Positions 7,935-14,795 of a stretch of DNA of 19,069 nt are shown in pieces. The notes under the pieces were generated by a model, which saw only the letters and a list, made by a program, of their open reading frames with translations, ran no database searches and had not been told where the DNA came from. Numbering within the stretch: the stretch's first letter is position 1; each line of letters starts with the position of its first letter. This stretch comes from DASQPR01 sp035713725 (GTDB lineage: Bacteria > Actinomycetota > Actinomycetes > Mycobacteriales > Micromonosporaceae). The DNA lies in contig DASTMZ010000043.1 in the NCBI GenBank assembly GCA_035713725.1, forward strand, positions 1-19,069, written 5' to 3'. Both the position numbers and the translations under genes were made by a program.

Positions 7935-8341
7935 CCGACACGTTACGCACTGACTGGCTGTTGGACGATCTCGTCGCGCGCGTGCCGGCGGCCCGTCAGG
8001 CCGTCGTGCTCTCCGTCGATGGTCTGCTCACCGCCCGCTCGCACACCATGACCCGGGTCGATGCCGAGCACCTCGCCGCGATCGCGTCCGGGTTCGCCGG
8101 CCTCGCTCGCGCGGCCGGACGGCACTTCCGTGGCGGACCAGTGCGACAGACGATCGTCGAGATGGAGCAGGCGTTCCTGTTCGTGAGCGCGGCCTCGAAC
8201 GGCTCATGCCTCGCGGTGTGGAGCGACTCCGACTCGGACATTGGCCTGATCGCCTACGAGATGGCGATGGTTGTCGAGCGCCTCGGCCACGCGCTCGCGG
8301 TGGCGCCACGACCGGCCGGGCGTCGGGCGGATGCGGGGTGA
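7931..8341 (+). CDS. cvnB: Roadblock/LC7 domain protein (CvnB-like)
   Basis: 136 residues, nearly all a Roadblock/LC7 domain: LDDLVARVPAARQAVVLSVDGLLTA, then AEHLAAIASGFAGLARAAGRHF, TIVEMEQAFLFVSAASNGSCLAVWS and IGLIAYEMAMVVERLG. This is the classic CvnB form. Roadblock proteins act as regulators or scaffolds of small GTPases, much as MglB does for MglA, so it probably modulates the GTPase encoded two genes downstream. The ATG overlaps the kinase stop by 4 nt and the 3' end overlaps the DUF742 gene by 11 nt, so the three are almost certainly translationally coupled. Confidence 0.95.
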   Translation: MTDTLRTDWLLDDLVARVPAARQAVVLSVDGLLTARSHTMTRVDAEHLAAIASGFAGLARAAGRHFRGGPVRQTIVEMEQAFLFVSAASNGSCLAVWSDSDSDIGLIAYEMAMVVERLGHALAVAPRPAGRRADAG

Positions 8342-8711
8342 CCGGCCGGGCGGCGAGGCCGCCTGGCTCGACGCGGACGCCGGACCACTGGTCCGGTCCT
8401 TCGCACTCACCGGCGGTCGCACCCGGGTCCGCCGCGAGTTCGAGTTACTTACGCACGTCGTGACGACCGACCGGGGTGCACGAGGTCGCGGCGATCTGCC
8501 ACCCGAACAGCGGGCGATCGTGACGCGCGCGACGCGACCAGCATCGGTGGCTGAGATAGCCTCGTACGTCGACCGGCCGGTCGGCGTGGTGCGCGTGCTG
8601 CTTTCAGACCTGCTCGCCGCCGGTGCGATCGTCCTCGCGGCACCCGCGAGGACACATCGATCCGACGATCGGGTGTTAAGCGCCGTCCTCGACGGTCTCC
8701 GCTCGTTGTAA
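8331..8711 (+). CDS. cvnC: DUF742 protein (CvnC-like)
   Basis: 126 residues from the ATG at 8331. The family hallmark AWLDADAGPLVRSFALTGGRTR stands at the N-terminus (in two adjoining parts: AWLDADAGPLVRSF and ALTGGRTR). It is followed by a winged-helix-like region (LPPEQRAIVTRATRPASVAE, IASYVDRPVGVVRVLLSDLL) and ends in VLSAVLDGLRSL. CvnC proteins are the third member of conservons; their exact role is unresolved. The start is chosen for the GGGCGG just upstream and because it begins right before the conserved domain. The open frame runs back to 8271, but that would overlap the Roadblock gene by 71 nt. Confidence 0.93.
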   Translation: MRGDRPGGEAAWLDADAGPLVRSFALTGGRTRVRREFELLTHVVTTDRGARGRGDLPPEQRAIVTRATRPASVAEIASYVDRPVGVVRVLLSDLLAAGAIVLAAPARTHRSDDRVLSAVLDGLRSL

Positions 8712-8751
8712 ATGCTGTAGACCGTAGGCGCGATCCGGGGAGACATCTGGC

Positions 8752-9333
8752 ATGTCGGACACGGCAACGGCACCCACCGCGTTCAAGATATTGATCGCGG
8801 GCGGGTTCGGCGTCGGCAAGACGACGCTGGTGAGCTCGGTGAGCGAGATCATGCCGCTGCGCACCGAGGAGATTCTGAGCGGCGCAAGCAGCCTGACCGA
8901 CAGCACGGTCGGCGTCGAGGCAAAGGCGACCACCACGGTCGCGATGGACTTCGGCCGCATTACGCTCGACGACGACCTGGTGCTCTACCTCTTCGGTACG
9001 CCCGGCCAGGAGCGCTTCTACTTCGTGTGGGACGAGCTCGCGCTCGGCGCGCTCGGTGCGGTGGTGCTCGCCGACACCCGCCGCATCACCGAGTGCTATC
9101 CCGCACTCGACTATTTCGAACGGCATCGCACGCCGCACGTCGTGGCGGTGAACTGCTTCGACGGTTCGCAGGAGTACACGCCGGACGCCGTACGCCGCGC
9201 GCTGGACGTCGATCCAGTGGTGCCGATCGTGATGTGCGACGCGCGTTTGCGCGAGTCGTCTAAAGAGGTGTTGATCGCGCTCGTCGAGCACGTGATCGCG
9301 CGGCGCCACGCCCGCCAGGCCGCGAGCCACTAG
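8752..9333 (+). CDS. cvnD: Small Ras-like GTPase of conservon (CvnD-like)
   Basis: 193 residues, a single G domain. The P-loop is GGFGVGKTT at residues 17-25, the switch II motif FGTPGQER at 81-88 (Thr where Ras has the DxxG Asp, as in the CvnD/MglA branch), the base-recognition NCFD at 134-137, and CDAR near 162. It should cycle between GDP and GTP as the output switch of the kinase/Roadblock/DUF742 module at the membrane. No C-terminal lipidation motif is visible. GGGGAG lies 9 nt before the ATG, and the gap from the DUF742 stop is 40 bp, so it has its own ribosome site within the operon. No cytochrome P450 (the CvnE of some Streptomyces conservons) follows; the next gene is convergent. Confidence 0.95.
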   Translation: MSDTATAPTAFKILIAGGFGVGKTTLVSSVSEIMPLRTEEILSGASSLTDSTVGVEAKATTTVAMDFGRITLDDDLVLYLFGTPGQERFYFVWDELALGALGAVVLADTRRITECYPALDYFERHRTPHVVAVNCFDGSQEYTPDAVRRALDVDPVVPIVMCDARLRESSKEVLIALVEHVIARRHARQAASH

Positions 9334-9345
9334 CGCCGACGAGCC

Positions 9346-9424
9346 GCGCGGCCGACGAGCCGCCGGGCGGCCCGCGACCGACGTGAATCAGCGCCCGGCG
9401 CGCAGCGCGGCCGACGAGCCGCCG
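9346..9424. repeat. 20-bp direct repeat spanning the end of the phosphoesterase gene
   Basis: GCGCGGCCGACGAGCCGCCG occurs identically at 9346-9365 (in the 54-bp gap after the GTPase stop) and 9405-9424 (inside the 3' end of the phosphoesterase gene). A shorter related copy, GCCGACGAGCCGC, lies at 9335-9347. The first long copy runs into a small GC hairpin, GCCGC-CGG-GCGGC at 9359-9371, which could help terminate the two converging transcripts. There is no U-tract. Confidence 0.6.
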
Positions 9425-11226
9425 TCGTTGCCGGGACCGCCCTGCCCACCCGATCCGCTGCTCTCGTCGCTCCACACGTCGGACAGCGGTCGCGCGAAGC
9501 GGTCGTTGCTGGTCAGCGATCCAACGCCGAGCGCCTCCTCGATGGTGCGCGTGAGGCTGTAGTCGGTGTACCGGATCGGGCTCGTGTACCCGGGCTTGAC
9601 GGTGTCCTGCGAGCCGAGGACGTACGTCGCGACGTGGTTCGGGAATCCGGGACCGAACGACTGCGCGTAGCTCTCGTCCCACGACAAGATCAGCAGTGAC
9701 CGCTGTTGCGTCCACGCCGGCGACGCAAAGATCGCGGGCAGCGTCTGGCCGAGCCAGTTGTCGCCGGCCAGGACTCCCCCGCCATGCATGTTGTCGACGT
9801 CGTTCGGCGAGAACCACACGAGCGACGGTGTCGTCGCGGTGGACTGGAGATCGGTGGCGAGACTGGTCAGCGGCTGGTTGTGCGCCGCGCACCGGTCGGG
9901 ATCCACGACGACGTCCTTGTAGAGCATGAACGGTTGCTGATCCGGCCGGTAGTAGCCGCCGCTCGCGTTGTCGTGCTCGCTGACGTCGCAGCCGCCGTAC
10001 GCGCCGTCGGCGTACGCCTTCCAGGTCAGACCCGCGGCGTCGAGCAGATCGCCGAGATGCGGTGCCTCGATCGCGTCCCGCCCGACAACCGGATCGCTCG
10101 TCCAGCCGAACGTCGAACCACCGCTCACCGCGAGCTGGTTCGGATCGCCGGGATGCGTCGTGGCGTACATCTGGCCGAGCAGCGAACCCATCACGGCAAC
10201 GGTGTGGTTGAGGTAGCGCGCGGCCGGGTTGTTCACCACGTAGTGCCCTCGTCCGGCGGGTGCATCGGTCGCACGCGCATTCTCGCCCGACATGAAGACC
10301 ACGAAGACATGGTCGAATGCGGGTACGTTCGAGGCCGGCGCGACGAGTCGCGGTGCGTGGACCGGTGTGTCAACCGTGAACGACAGATCGTCGGCGTACC
10401 CGTCCGTGGTGCTGCCCGCCGTCCACGTGAACGTGACCGCCACGATCACCGCACGGGTGGAAGTCGGCACCCAACCGCTCGTGCTGCGATTCACGAAGCC
10501 GGTCACCTGATCGCGGTCGGTGTTCGTGACCGGGTCCAGCACGCCGGTATCCATGACATGACCGCGGCCGTCGACGAACGTCAGGTTGATCGTCGTACGG
10601 TCGTTCTGCCCGGCCCAGCCGCCGAGCCACCCACCGATCCGGTAGGTGACCTCGCCGCGATCGATCTCGGCCGCGGCCGCCGAGAGGTTCACAATCTGGG
10701 TCATCGTCGAGTCGCCGGTGGCTCCGCCGGAGAAGAACGCGCGACCACGATCAGGCGGTCCCGGCACGTCGGATCGCGGGAAACCGACCGCGCCGTAGCA
10801 CACGCTGTCGGTCGCGCCGGCGGTGACCGTCCAGCCGGGTACGGTCATCGCGTCGAATCCCGACGTGGTGCATGTGCCGACCTCGGCGTTCGGGTTCACG
10901 AGCAGGTTCGCACCCGGTGCCACGTCCCCCCGCGGCGTGATGGGCGCGCGCGGCGGAGGCGCGTCGGGGTGCTCACCGGGAGCGCCACGCACGCGACCGG
11001 CAGTCCCGGCCGCCGCTCGTCCGGACGGCGGTGAATCGCCCGCCGGACGTCGTGGACCCGCTCGCTCGGCCTGGGCCGCGGCGTGCGCAGCGACCGTGTG
11101 CTCGGTCGAGCCGCCGACCGCGGATGGGTGCAACGTTTGGCGCGGGGCCGCCGGAGCGGCAACGGCGCCGGCCGCTACGGAGGCCCACACCGACACGGCG
11201 AACACCGCCGCGAGGATCCGTCGCAC
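9388..11226 (-). CDS. Exported phosphoesterase / acid phosphatase-like protein with N-terminal beta-sandwich domain
   Basis: 612 residues. A signal peptide (RRILAAVFAVSVWASVAAGAV) is followed by a Pro/Arg-rich linker. Next is a domain beginning NLLVNPNAEVG that looks like a carbohydrate- or galactose-binding-like beta-sandwich (about 95-290). The C-terminal half is a phosphoesterase of the PF04185 / acid phosphatase type within the alkaline phosphatase superfamily: FDHVFVVFMSGEN (E315-N316), THPGDPNQLAVSGGST (358 on), VDNMHGGG with GDNWL, ILSWDES, PNHVATYVLG and YSLTRTIEEALGVG. Metal-ligand positions look intact, but the expected nucleophile Ser/Thr of the THPSxPN motif is Gly360. The tail is Gly/Ser rich. 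The GTG start at 11226 is chosen for GGGAGG 8 nt upstream; earlier in-frame starts add up to ten residues. It probably acts outside the cell or at the wall; substrate unknown. Confidence 0.87.
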   Translation of the reverse strand: MRRILAAVFAVSVWASVAAGAVAAPAAPRQTLHPSAVGGSTEHTVAAHAAAQAERAGPRRPAGDSPPSGRAAAGTAGRVRGAPGEHPDAPPPRAPITPRGDVAPGANLLVNPNAEVGTCTTSGFDAMTVPGWTVTAGATDSVCYGAVGFPRSDVPGPPDRGRAFFSGGATGDSTMTQIVNLSAAAAEIDRGEVTYRIGGWLGGWAGQNDRTTINLTFVDGRGHVMDTGVLDPVTNTDRDQVTGFVNRSTSGWVPTSTRAVIVAVTFTWTAGSTTDGYADDLSFTVDTPVHAPRLVAPASNVPAFDHVFVVFMSGENARATDAPAGRGHYVVNNPAARYLNHTVAVMGSLLGQMYATTHPGDPNQLAVSGGSTFGWTSDPVVGRDAIEAPHLGDLLDAAGLTWKAYADGAYGGCDVSEHDNASGGYYRPDQQPFMLYKDVVVDPDRCAAHNQPLTSLATDLQSTATTPSLVWFSPNDVDNMHGGGVLAGDNWLGQTLPAIFASPAWTQQRSLLILSWDESYAQSFGPGFPNHVATYVLGSQDTVKPGYTSPIRYTDYSLTRTIEEALGVGSLTSNDRFARPLSDVWSDESSGSGGQGGPGNDGGSSAALRAGR

Positions 11227-11234
11227 GACCGCCA

Positions 11235-11240
11235 CCTCCC
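11235..11240 (-). promoter_or_regulatory. Ribosome binding site of the phosphoesterase gene
   Basis: Reads GGGAGG on the minus strand, 8 nt before the GTG at 11226, which lies directly before the basic n-region of the signal peptide. Confidence 0.65.
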
Positions 11241-11354
11241 GCCCGCACAGCGTCACACGATGGCGACGCGGGCCGGCCGGGATTGCCGTTAGAGGTCGCC
11301 GCGCTGGATCGGATATGCGAGGATGCCCAGCTCAGCGCGGGTGGGACCGGGAGA

Positions 11355-12197
11355 TCATCCCTCGTTGAACAGCTCGTAGACGGCCGCCGGTGTGGGCACC
11401 ACGACGGCCGCCGGTGGGCGTACCGGGGGCGTCACGGATCCGTACCCGGACAGTGCGACCATCCGGGTCAGGTCCCCGTTGTACCCGTCCGCGTCGATCA
11501 CGACACTGAGTAGCCGACCACCGCCGTCCAACGTCACGCCAAACGGCGTCGACGTCGCGGCGGTGCCGGCTTCGCTGAGTTCGTCGGCGTCCGGTGCGCT
11601 CACACCGTGACTGCGCGTGTAGTCGATGATGCCGGTCAGATGACGCGAATCGTAGGCGCGCACCACGGTCACGCCGGCGAGTAGGCCAGCCAGGTCGAAC
11701 GGATCCGACCCGGACAGGTCGAATGGAGCGTCCGGACCCGCCGACAGCCGCTTCGGCGCGGCCGTCACCCACTGCGCCGGCGTGATGTGCAAGTCCGCGT
11801 TGAGCGATGGATAGTCCACGTTGAGCCAGACCGCACCGCCGATCCGTCGCGCCGACACGGCCAGCTGGTCGCCTTCCACGGCGGTGGTGCGGCGCACGTC
11901 GAATGTCGACGACGCCGGCAACACGCTGCCGGTGCCGATCAGACGACCGTGCGAGGCGGTTACCCGAACCTGATAGCTCGTCGTCGCAAGGGCGCCGATC
12001 GCCGTGGTCAGCAAGCGCTGTGCGGCCGGATCGGTGACGGTCGGCGCCGACCGCGGGATCGGGGGTACGACCGTGCTGCACGCGGCGACCGCCAGCGACA
12101 CGATGCACGCTGATGACACGATGCGCGCTAAGACGCCAGCACGCCCGAACCGACCGCGGACTCGCTGGGCACGTACCGCGCGGCGACGGTCGGTCAC
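11355..12197 (-). CDS. LppX/LprAFG-family lipoprotein, copy 1
   Basis: 280 residues from a GTG at 12197. A long basic N-terminus leads to a hydrophobic stretch and the lipobox VAAC (Cys40). The mature protein follows the LppX/LprAFG pattern: ALATTSYQVRVTAS, a strand-rich GTGSVLPASSTFDV, AVWLNVDYPSLN, PFDLSGSDPFDLAGLLAGV, HLTGIIDYTRSHG and PFGVTLDGGGRLLSVVID. In mycobacteria LprG and LppX carry triacylated lipids in a hydrophobic pocket on the way to the outer envelope, so lipid or glycolipid binding is the best guess. It shares order and closing motif (VVPTPAAVYELFN against VVPAPDAVYQIFN) with its upstream neighbour and is clearly a paralogue. The start is supported by GGGAGG 5 nt upstream; an ATG at 12329 would add 44 residues without family resemblance and run into the hairpin at 12308-12345. 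Confidence 0.85.
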   Translation of the reverse strand: MTDRRRAVRAQRVRGRFGRAGVLARIVSSACIVSLAVAACSTVVPPIPRSAPTVTDPAAQRLLTTAIGALATTSYQVRVTASHGRLIGTGSVLPASSTFDVRRTTAVEGDQLAVSARRIGGAVWLNVDYPSLNADLHITPAQWVTAAPKRLSAGPDAPFDLSGSDPFDLAGLLAGVTVVRAYDSRHLTGIIDYTRSHGVSAPDADELSEAGTAATSTPFGVTLDGGGRLLSVVIDADGYNGDLTRMVALSGYGSVTPPVRPPAAVVVPTPAAVYELFNEG

Positions 12198-12202
12198 GCG
12201 AT

Positions 12203-12208
12203 CCTCCC
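12203..12208 (-). promoter_or_regulatory. Ribosome binding site deciding the start of lipoprotein copy 1
   Basis: Reads GGGAGG on the minus strand, 5 nt before the GTG at 12197. It excludes the 44-residue upstream extension. Confidence 0.75.
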
Positions 12209-12307
12209 GCGGCGCGATCTTCCGGTGTGGCTGGCGCCCCACCATAGGACGTCGGCGGCCGGCCGTCGAGTCGGCGCCGACACGACATCCATCCGCGTTG
12301 CCAATGG

Positions 12308-12345
12308 CGGCAGGGCGCCACGGATCCATCCGTCGCGCCCTGCCG
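12308..12345 (-). terminator. Long hairpin after lipoprotein copy 2
   Basis: A 38-nt near-perfect palindrome begins 14 nt past the stop of the upstream lipoprotein gene. The outer stem is 11 bp (CGGCAGGGCGC pairing with GCGCCCTGCCG), then one C/C mismatch, then 6 bp (ACGGAT/ATCCGT) around a CC centre. There is no U-tract, as is common for actinobacterial terminators. It probably separates transcription of the two lipoprotein paralogues. Confidence 0.8.
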
Positions 12346-12359
12346 TGCGTCGCTTGTCG

Positions 12360-13136
12360 TCAGCCGTTGAAGATCTGGTAGACGGCGTCCGGTGCCGGTA
12401 CGACATCCGACGCGGGCGGCGCCTGCACCGCGTCCGGCGAACCGAAGTCGGTGAACTGGAAGTCCGCCGCGAGCTCACCGGTGCCGTTCACGGACAGTTC
12501 GGTCAGCCGGCCCTGGGAATCAAGCGTCGCGGTGAACGGAGCAGCCTTCGCGGCGGCGCCGGCCTTGTCCAGCGTGTCGGAGCCGGGCGCGGACAGTCCC
12601 GTCGCGGCCGTGAGGTCGACGGTGCCGCTGAGGTGCGTCGCGTCCGTACGCTTCACATTCGACACACTCTTGACGAGACCGGCGAGGTCGAACGCGTCGC
12701 TCGAGCCGGACAAGTCGAACGGCCTGGATCCGTCGCTGGTCAACTTGGACGCATCGAGCTTGAGCCACTTTGTCGGATCCACCCCGAGCTGTCCGCTGAA
12801 CGAGCCGAGATCGACCTTCGCCCACAGGTCCGAGCCGATCTGCGTGAACGCGATATCCGCCGTGACACCGCTCTCGGTGCCCTTCACCTCGACCGTACCG
12901 GCGTTGTTCTTGGCGTCAATCGAACCAGTGCCGGAAATGCCGCCGAGGTTGACCTTGAGATTGAAACCCTGGCCCTTCAGCGCGCTGATCGCGTTGACGA
13001 GCGCGACCTCGGGTGCAACCGACGCGGCCGTGGACGTTCCGGACGGCGTCGGCGTGTTCGTGCCGCACGCGGAGACGGCCACACCCGCGACGGCGAGCGC
13101 CGCCATAGCGACCGCGGCGACGAGACGATGCTTCAC
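12360..13136 (-). CDS. LppX/LprAFG-family lipoprotein, copy 2
   Basis: 258 residues. A compact signal peptide ends in the lipobox VSAC (Cys24), followed by a Thr/Ser/Pro linker. The mature domain shows LVNAISALKGQGFNLKVNLG, GTGSIDAKNNAGTVEV, DLWAKVDLGSFSG, PFDLSGSSDAFDLAGLVKSV, HLSGTVDLTAATG and PFTATLDSQGRLTELSV. This is the same fold and motif order as the downstream paralogue and the mycobacterial LppX/LprG lipid carriers. The GTG start at 13136 has GGAGG 4 nt upstream. It lies 96 bp after the glucose-6-phosphate dehydrogenase gene on the same strand and is followed by a strong hairpin. Lipid binding is inferred from the family; the ligand is unknown. Confidence 0.87.
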   Translation of the reverse strand: MKHRLVAAVAMAALAVAGVAVSACGTNTPTPSGTSTAASVAPEVALVNAISALKGQGFNLKVNLGGISGTGSIDAKNNAGTVEVKGTESGVTADIAFTQIGSDLWAKVDLGSFSGQLGVDPTKWLKLDASKLTSDGSRPFDLSGSSDAFDLAGLVKSVSNVKRTDATHLSGTVDLTAATGLSAPGSDTLDKAGAAAKAAPFTATLDSQGRLTELSVNGTGELAADFQFTDFGSPDAVQAPPASDVVPAPDAVYQIFNG

Positions 13137-13190
13137 TGATCCTCCGGAGGGTGCCGGGCCGGCGGCCAGGCAGCCACCAGCGAACGCACC

Positions 13191-13196
13191 AATCTA
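13191..13196 (-). promoter_or_regulatory. Possible -10 element upstream of lipoprotein copy 2
   Basis: Reads TAGATT on the minus strand, about 55 bp before the GTG at 13136, in the 96-bp gap after the zwf stop. I see no good -35 at the usual distance. The CCTGTG direct repeat just upstream (13204-13218) might be a regulator site. Confidence 0.25.
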
Positions 13197-13232
13197 GACG
13201 ATTCCTGTGAAGCCTGTGTGACACGCCAACGG

Positions 13233-14633
13233 CTACCTGACCTCCAACGGATGCCAGCGCCCGTAGAGTGCGCATTTGTCCGCCTCGTCCGGCCCCCACG
13301 AGCTCTTGGCGTATCGCAGCGGCGACTCGTCGAGGTCGAGGATCGGATCGACGACGCGCCAGCTCTCCTCGACGATGTCCATCCGGCCGAACTGCCTCGG
13401 GTCGCGGTAGATAGCGCCGAGGAAGATGTGCTCGTAGGGCTTGCGCTGGCCGTGCAGCTGCCGCTCGAAGTCGGCCGACACGTTGATCTCCCGGACCTGG
13501 CTCGCGTGGCCTGGCTCGCCGGCGTAGATGTTGAGCGTGACGCCCGGATTCGGGCCGAGACGCAGCCGGATCAGATTCGGGTCCGGCTGCCCGTCGGCGT
13601 CCGCAAACAGCATGACCGGCGGCTTGCGAAGCTCGACGACGACCTCGAGCGAGGTGGTCGCCATGCATTTGCCGGCTCGTACGCTCATCGGCACGTTGTG
13701 CCAACGCCAGTTCTCCACGAAGAACTTCGACGCGACGAACGTCTCGGTGGTGGACTTGTCGCGGACTCCCTTGACCTTGTCGTACCCGTCGTATTGACCT
13801 CGGACCGTGTCGGCGACCTTGAGGCGGCGCATCGCGCGCAGCACCTTGTATTTCTCGTCGAGCAACGCGTGCGGGTCGGCCGACGCGGGCGGCTCCATGG
13901 TCAGCAGCGCGAGCACTTGGAGCAGATGGTTCTGTACGACGTCCCGGGTCGCGCCGACCGGGTCGTAGAACGACCCGCGATCCTCCACGCCGAAGCTCTC
14001 CGCCATGGTGATCTGGATGGTGCGCACGTACGAGCTGTTCCAGATCGGCTCGAGCAGCGTGTTCGCAAACCGGACCGCGAGGATGTCCTCCACCGACTCC
14101 TTGCCAAGGAAGTGGTCGACGCGGAAGATCCGCTCCTCCGGAAAGTACGCCTTGATCTGTGCGTCGACCTCGCGCGCGCTGGCCAGGTTGTGGCCGTACG
14201 GCTTCTCGACGACGAGCCAGCCTCGGTCGCAGAGGCCGGCGGCGTCCAGCCCGCCGGCGACGGTCACGAACAGACTCGGCGGGATCGCCAGATAGAACAC
14301 CGCGTTCGCGGACTGCCCGAGTGCGTCACGCAAGCGGGTGAACGTGTCCGCGCTGTCGAATCCGCCGGTCACCAGCGACATGCGGCTGCACAGGCGCCGG
14401 AACACCGCGTCGTCGATGTCGACCTTCGCCGCCACCAGCGCATCGTGCGTGCGCCGGTGCAGCCCGTCGGTGTCAAGGTCGGTCAACGCCACGCCGATCA
14501 CCGGTCCCGGCAGCTCGCCGCGCGCCTCGAGCGCGTACAACGCCGGCAGCAGCATCTTGTACGCCAGGTCTCCAGTGATGCCGAGCAACACAAACGCGTC
14601 GGCTACCGGGTGGTTCGTGCGACTGTTCCGCAT
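13233..14633 (-). CDS. zwf: Glucose-6-phosphate dehydrogenase, Zwf1-like
   Basis: 466 residues. It oxidises glucose 6-phosphate to 6-phosphogluconolactone with NAD(P)+ in the pentose phosphate or Entner-Doudoroff route, in the cytoplasm. The dinucleotide loop is GITGDLAYKM (18-27), the substrate motifs are EKPYG (143-147) and RVDHFLGKE (171-179), and the catalytic His is H236 in VVQNHLLQVL. TETFVASKFFVENWRW and RAGK also match the family. The Met in DLAYKM, where Leuconostoc and classical enzymes have Lys (DLAKRK), matches the mycobacterial Zwf1 (Rv1121) form DLARKM, so this is probably the second-type Zwf. No opcA, tal, tkt, pgl or gnd lies nearby, which also argues against the main pathway copy. 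The ATG at 14633 has AGGA close upstream; an upstream extension to 14717 adds 28 residues without family match. Confidence 0.93.
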   Translation of the reverse strand: MRNSRTNHPVADAFVLLGITGDLAYKMLLPALYALEARGELPGPVIGVALTDLDTDGLHRRTHDALVAAKVDIDDAVFRRLCSRMSLVTGGFDSADTFTRLRDALGQSANAVFYLAIPPSLFVTVAGGLDAAGLCDRGWLVVEKPYGHNLASAREVDAQIKAYFPEERIFRVDHFLGKESVEDILAVRFANTLLEPIWNSSYVRTIQITMAESFGVEDRGSFYDPVGATRDVVQNHLLQVLALLTMEPPASADPHALLDEKYKVLRAMRRLKVADTVRGQYDGYDKVKGVRDKSTTETFVASKFFVENWRWHNVPMSVRAGKCMATTSLEVVVELRKPPVMLFADADGQPDPNLIRLRLGPNPGVTLNIYAGEPGHASQVREINVSADFERQLHGQRKPYEHIFLGAIYRDPRQFGRMDIVEESWRVVDPILDLDESPLRYAKSSWGPDEADKCALYGRWHPLEVR

Positions 14634-14677
14634 CTGTCCTGCCTGAATCCTCGTCTGGACGTGGTGTGCAGACCTTA

Positions 14678-14705
14678 TCGATACCCCGCCGGGACCGATG
14701 TGCAA
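14678..14705 (-). promoter_or_regulatory. Possible zwf promoter
   Basis: On the minus strand, TTGCAC (14700-14705) and TATCGA (14678-14683) are spaced by 16 bp, about 45 bp upstream of the zwf ATG. The match to the -35/-10 consensus is only moderate. Confidence 0.3.
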
Positions 14706-14795
14706 CGCGGTCGACAACTCTCAGCGCCCTCAAAGCCTCGGGTGACTGCGGATCGGACGATGCGCGCTCGCGACGACGCGGGGCATGATGTCCGC

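Noticed and set aside
13218..14795. A 961-codon plus-strand frame that would fuse a 520-residue segment to cytosine deaminase
   Set aside because: The upstream part is antisense to zwf, which has all its catalytic motifs. Only the part from about 14796 matches a protein family.
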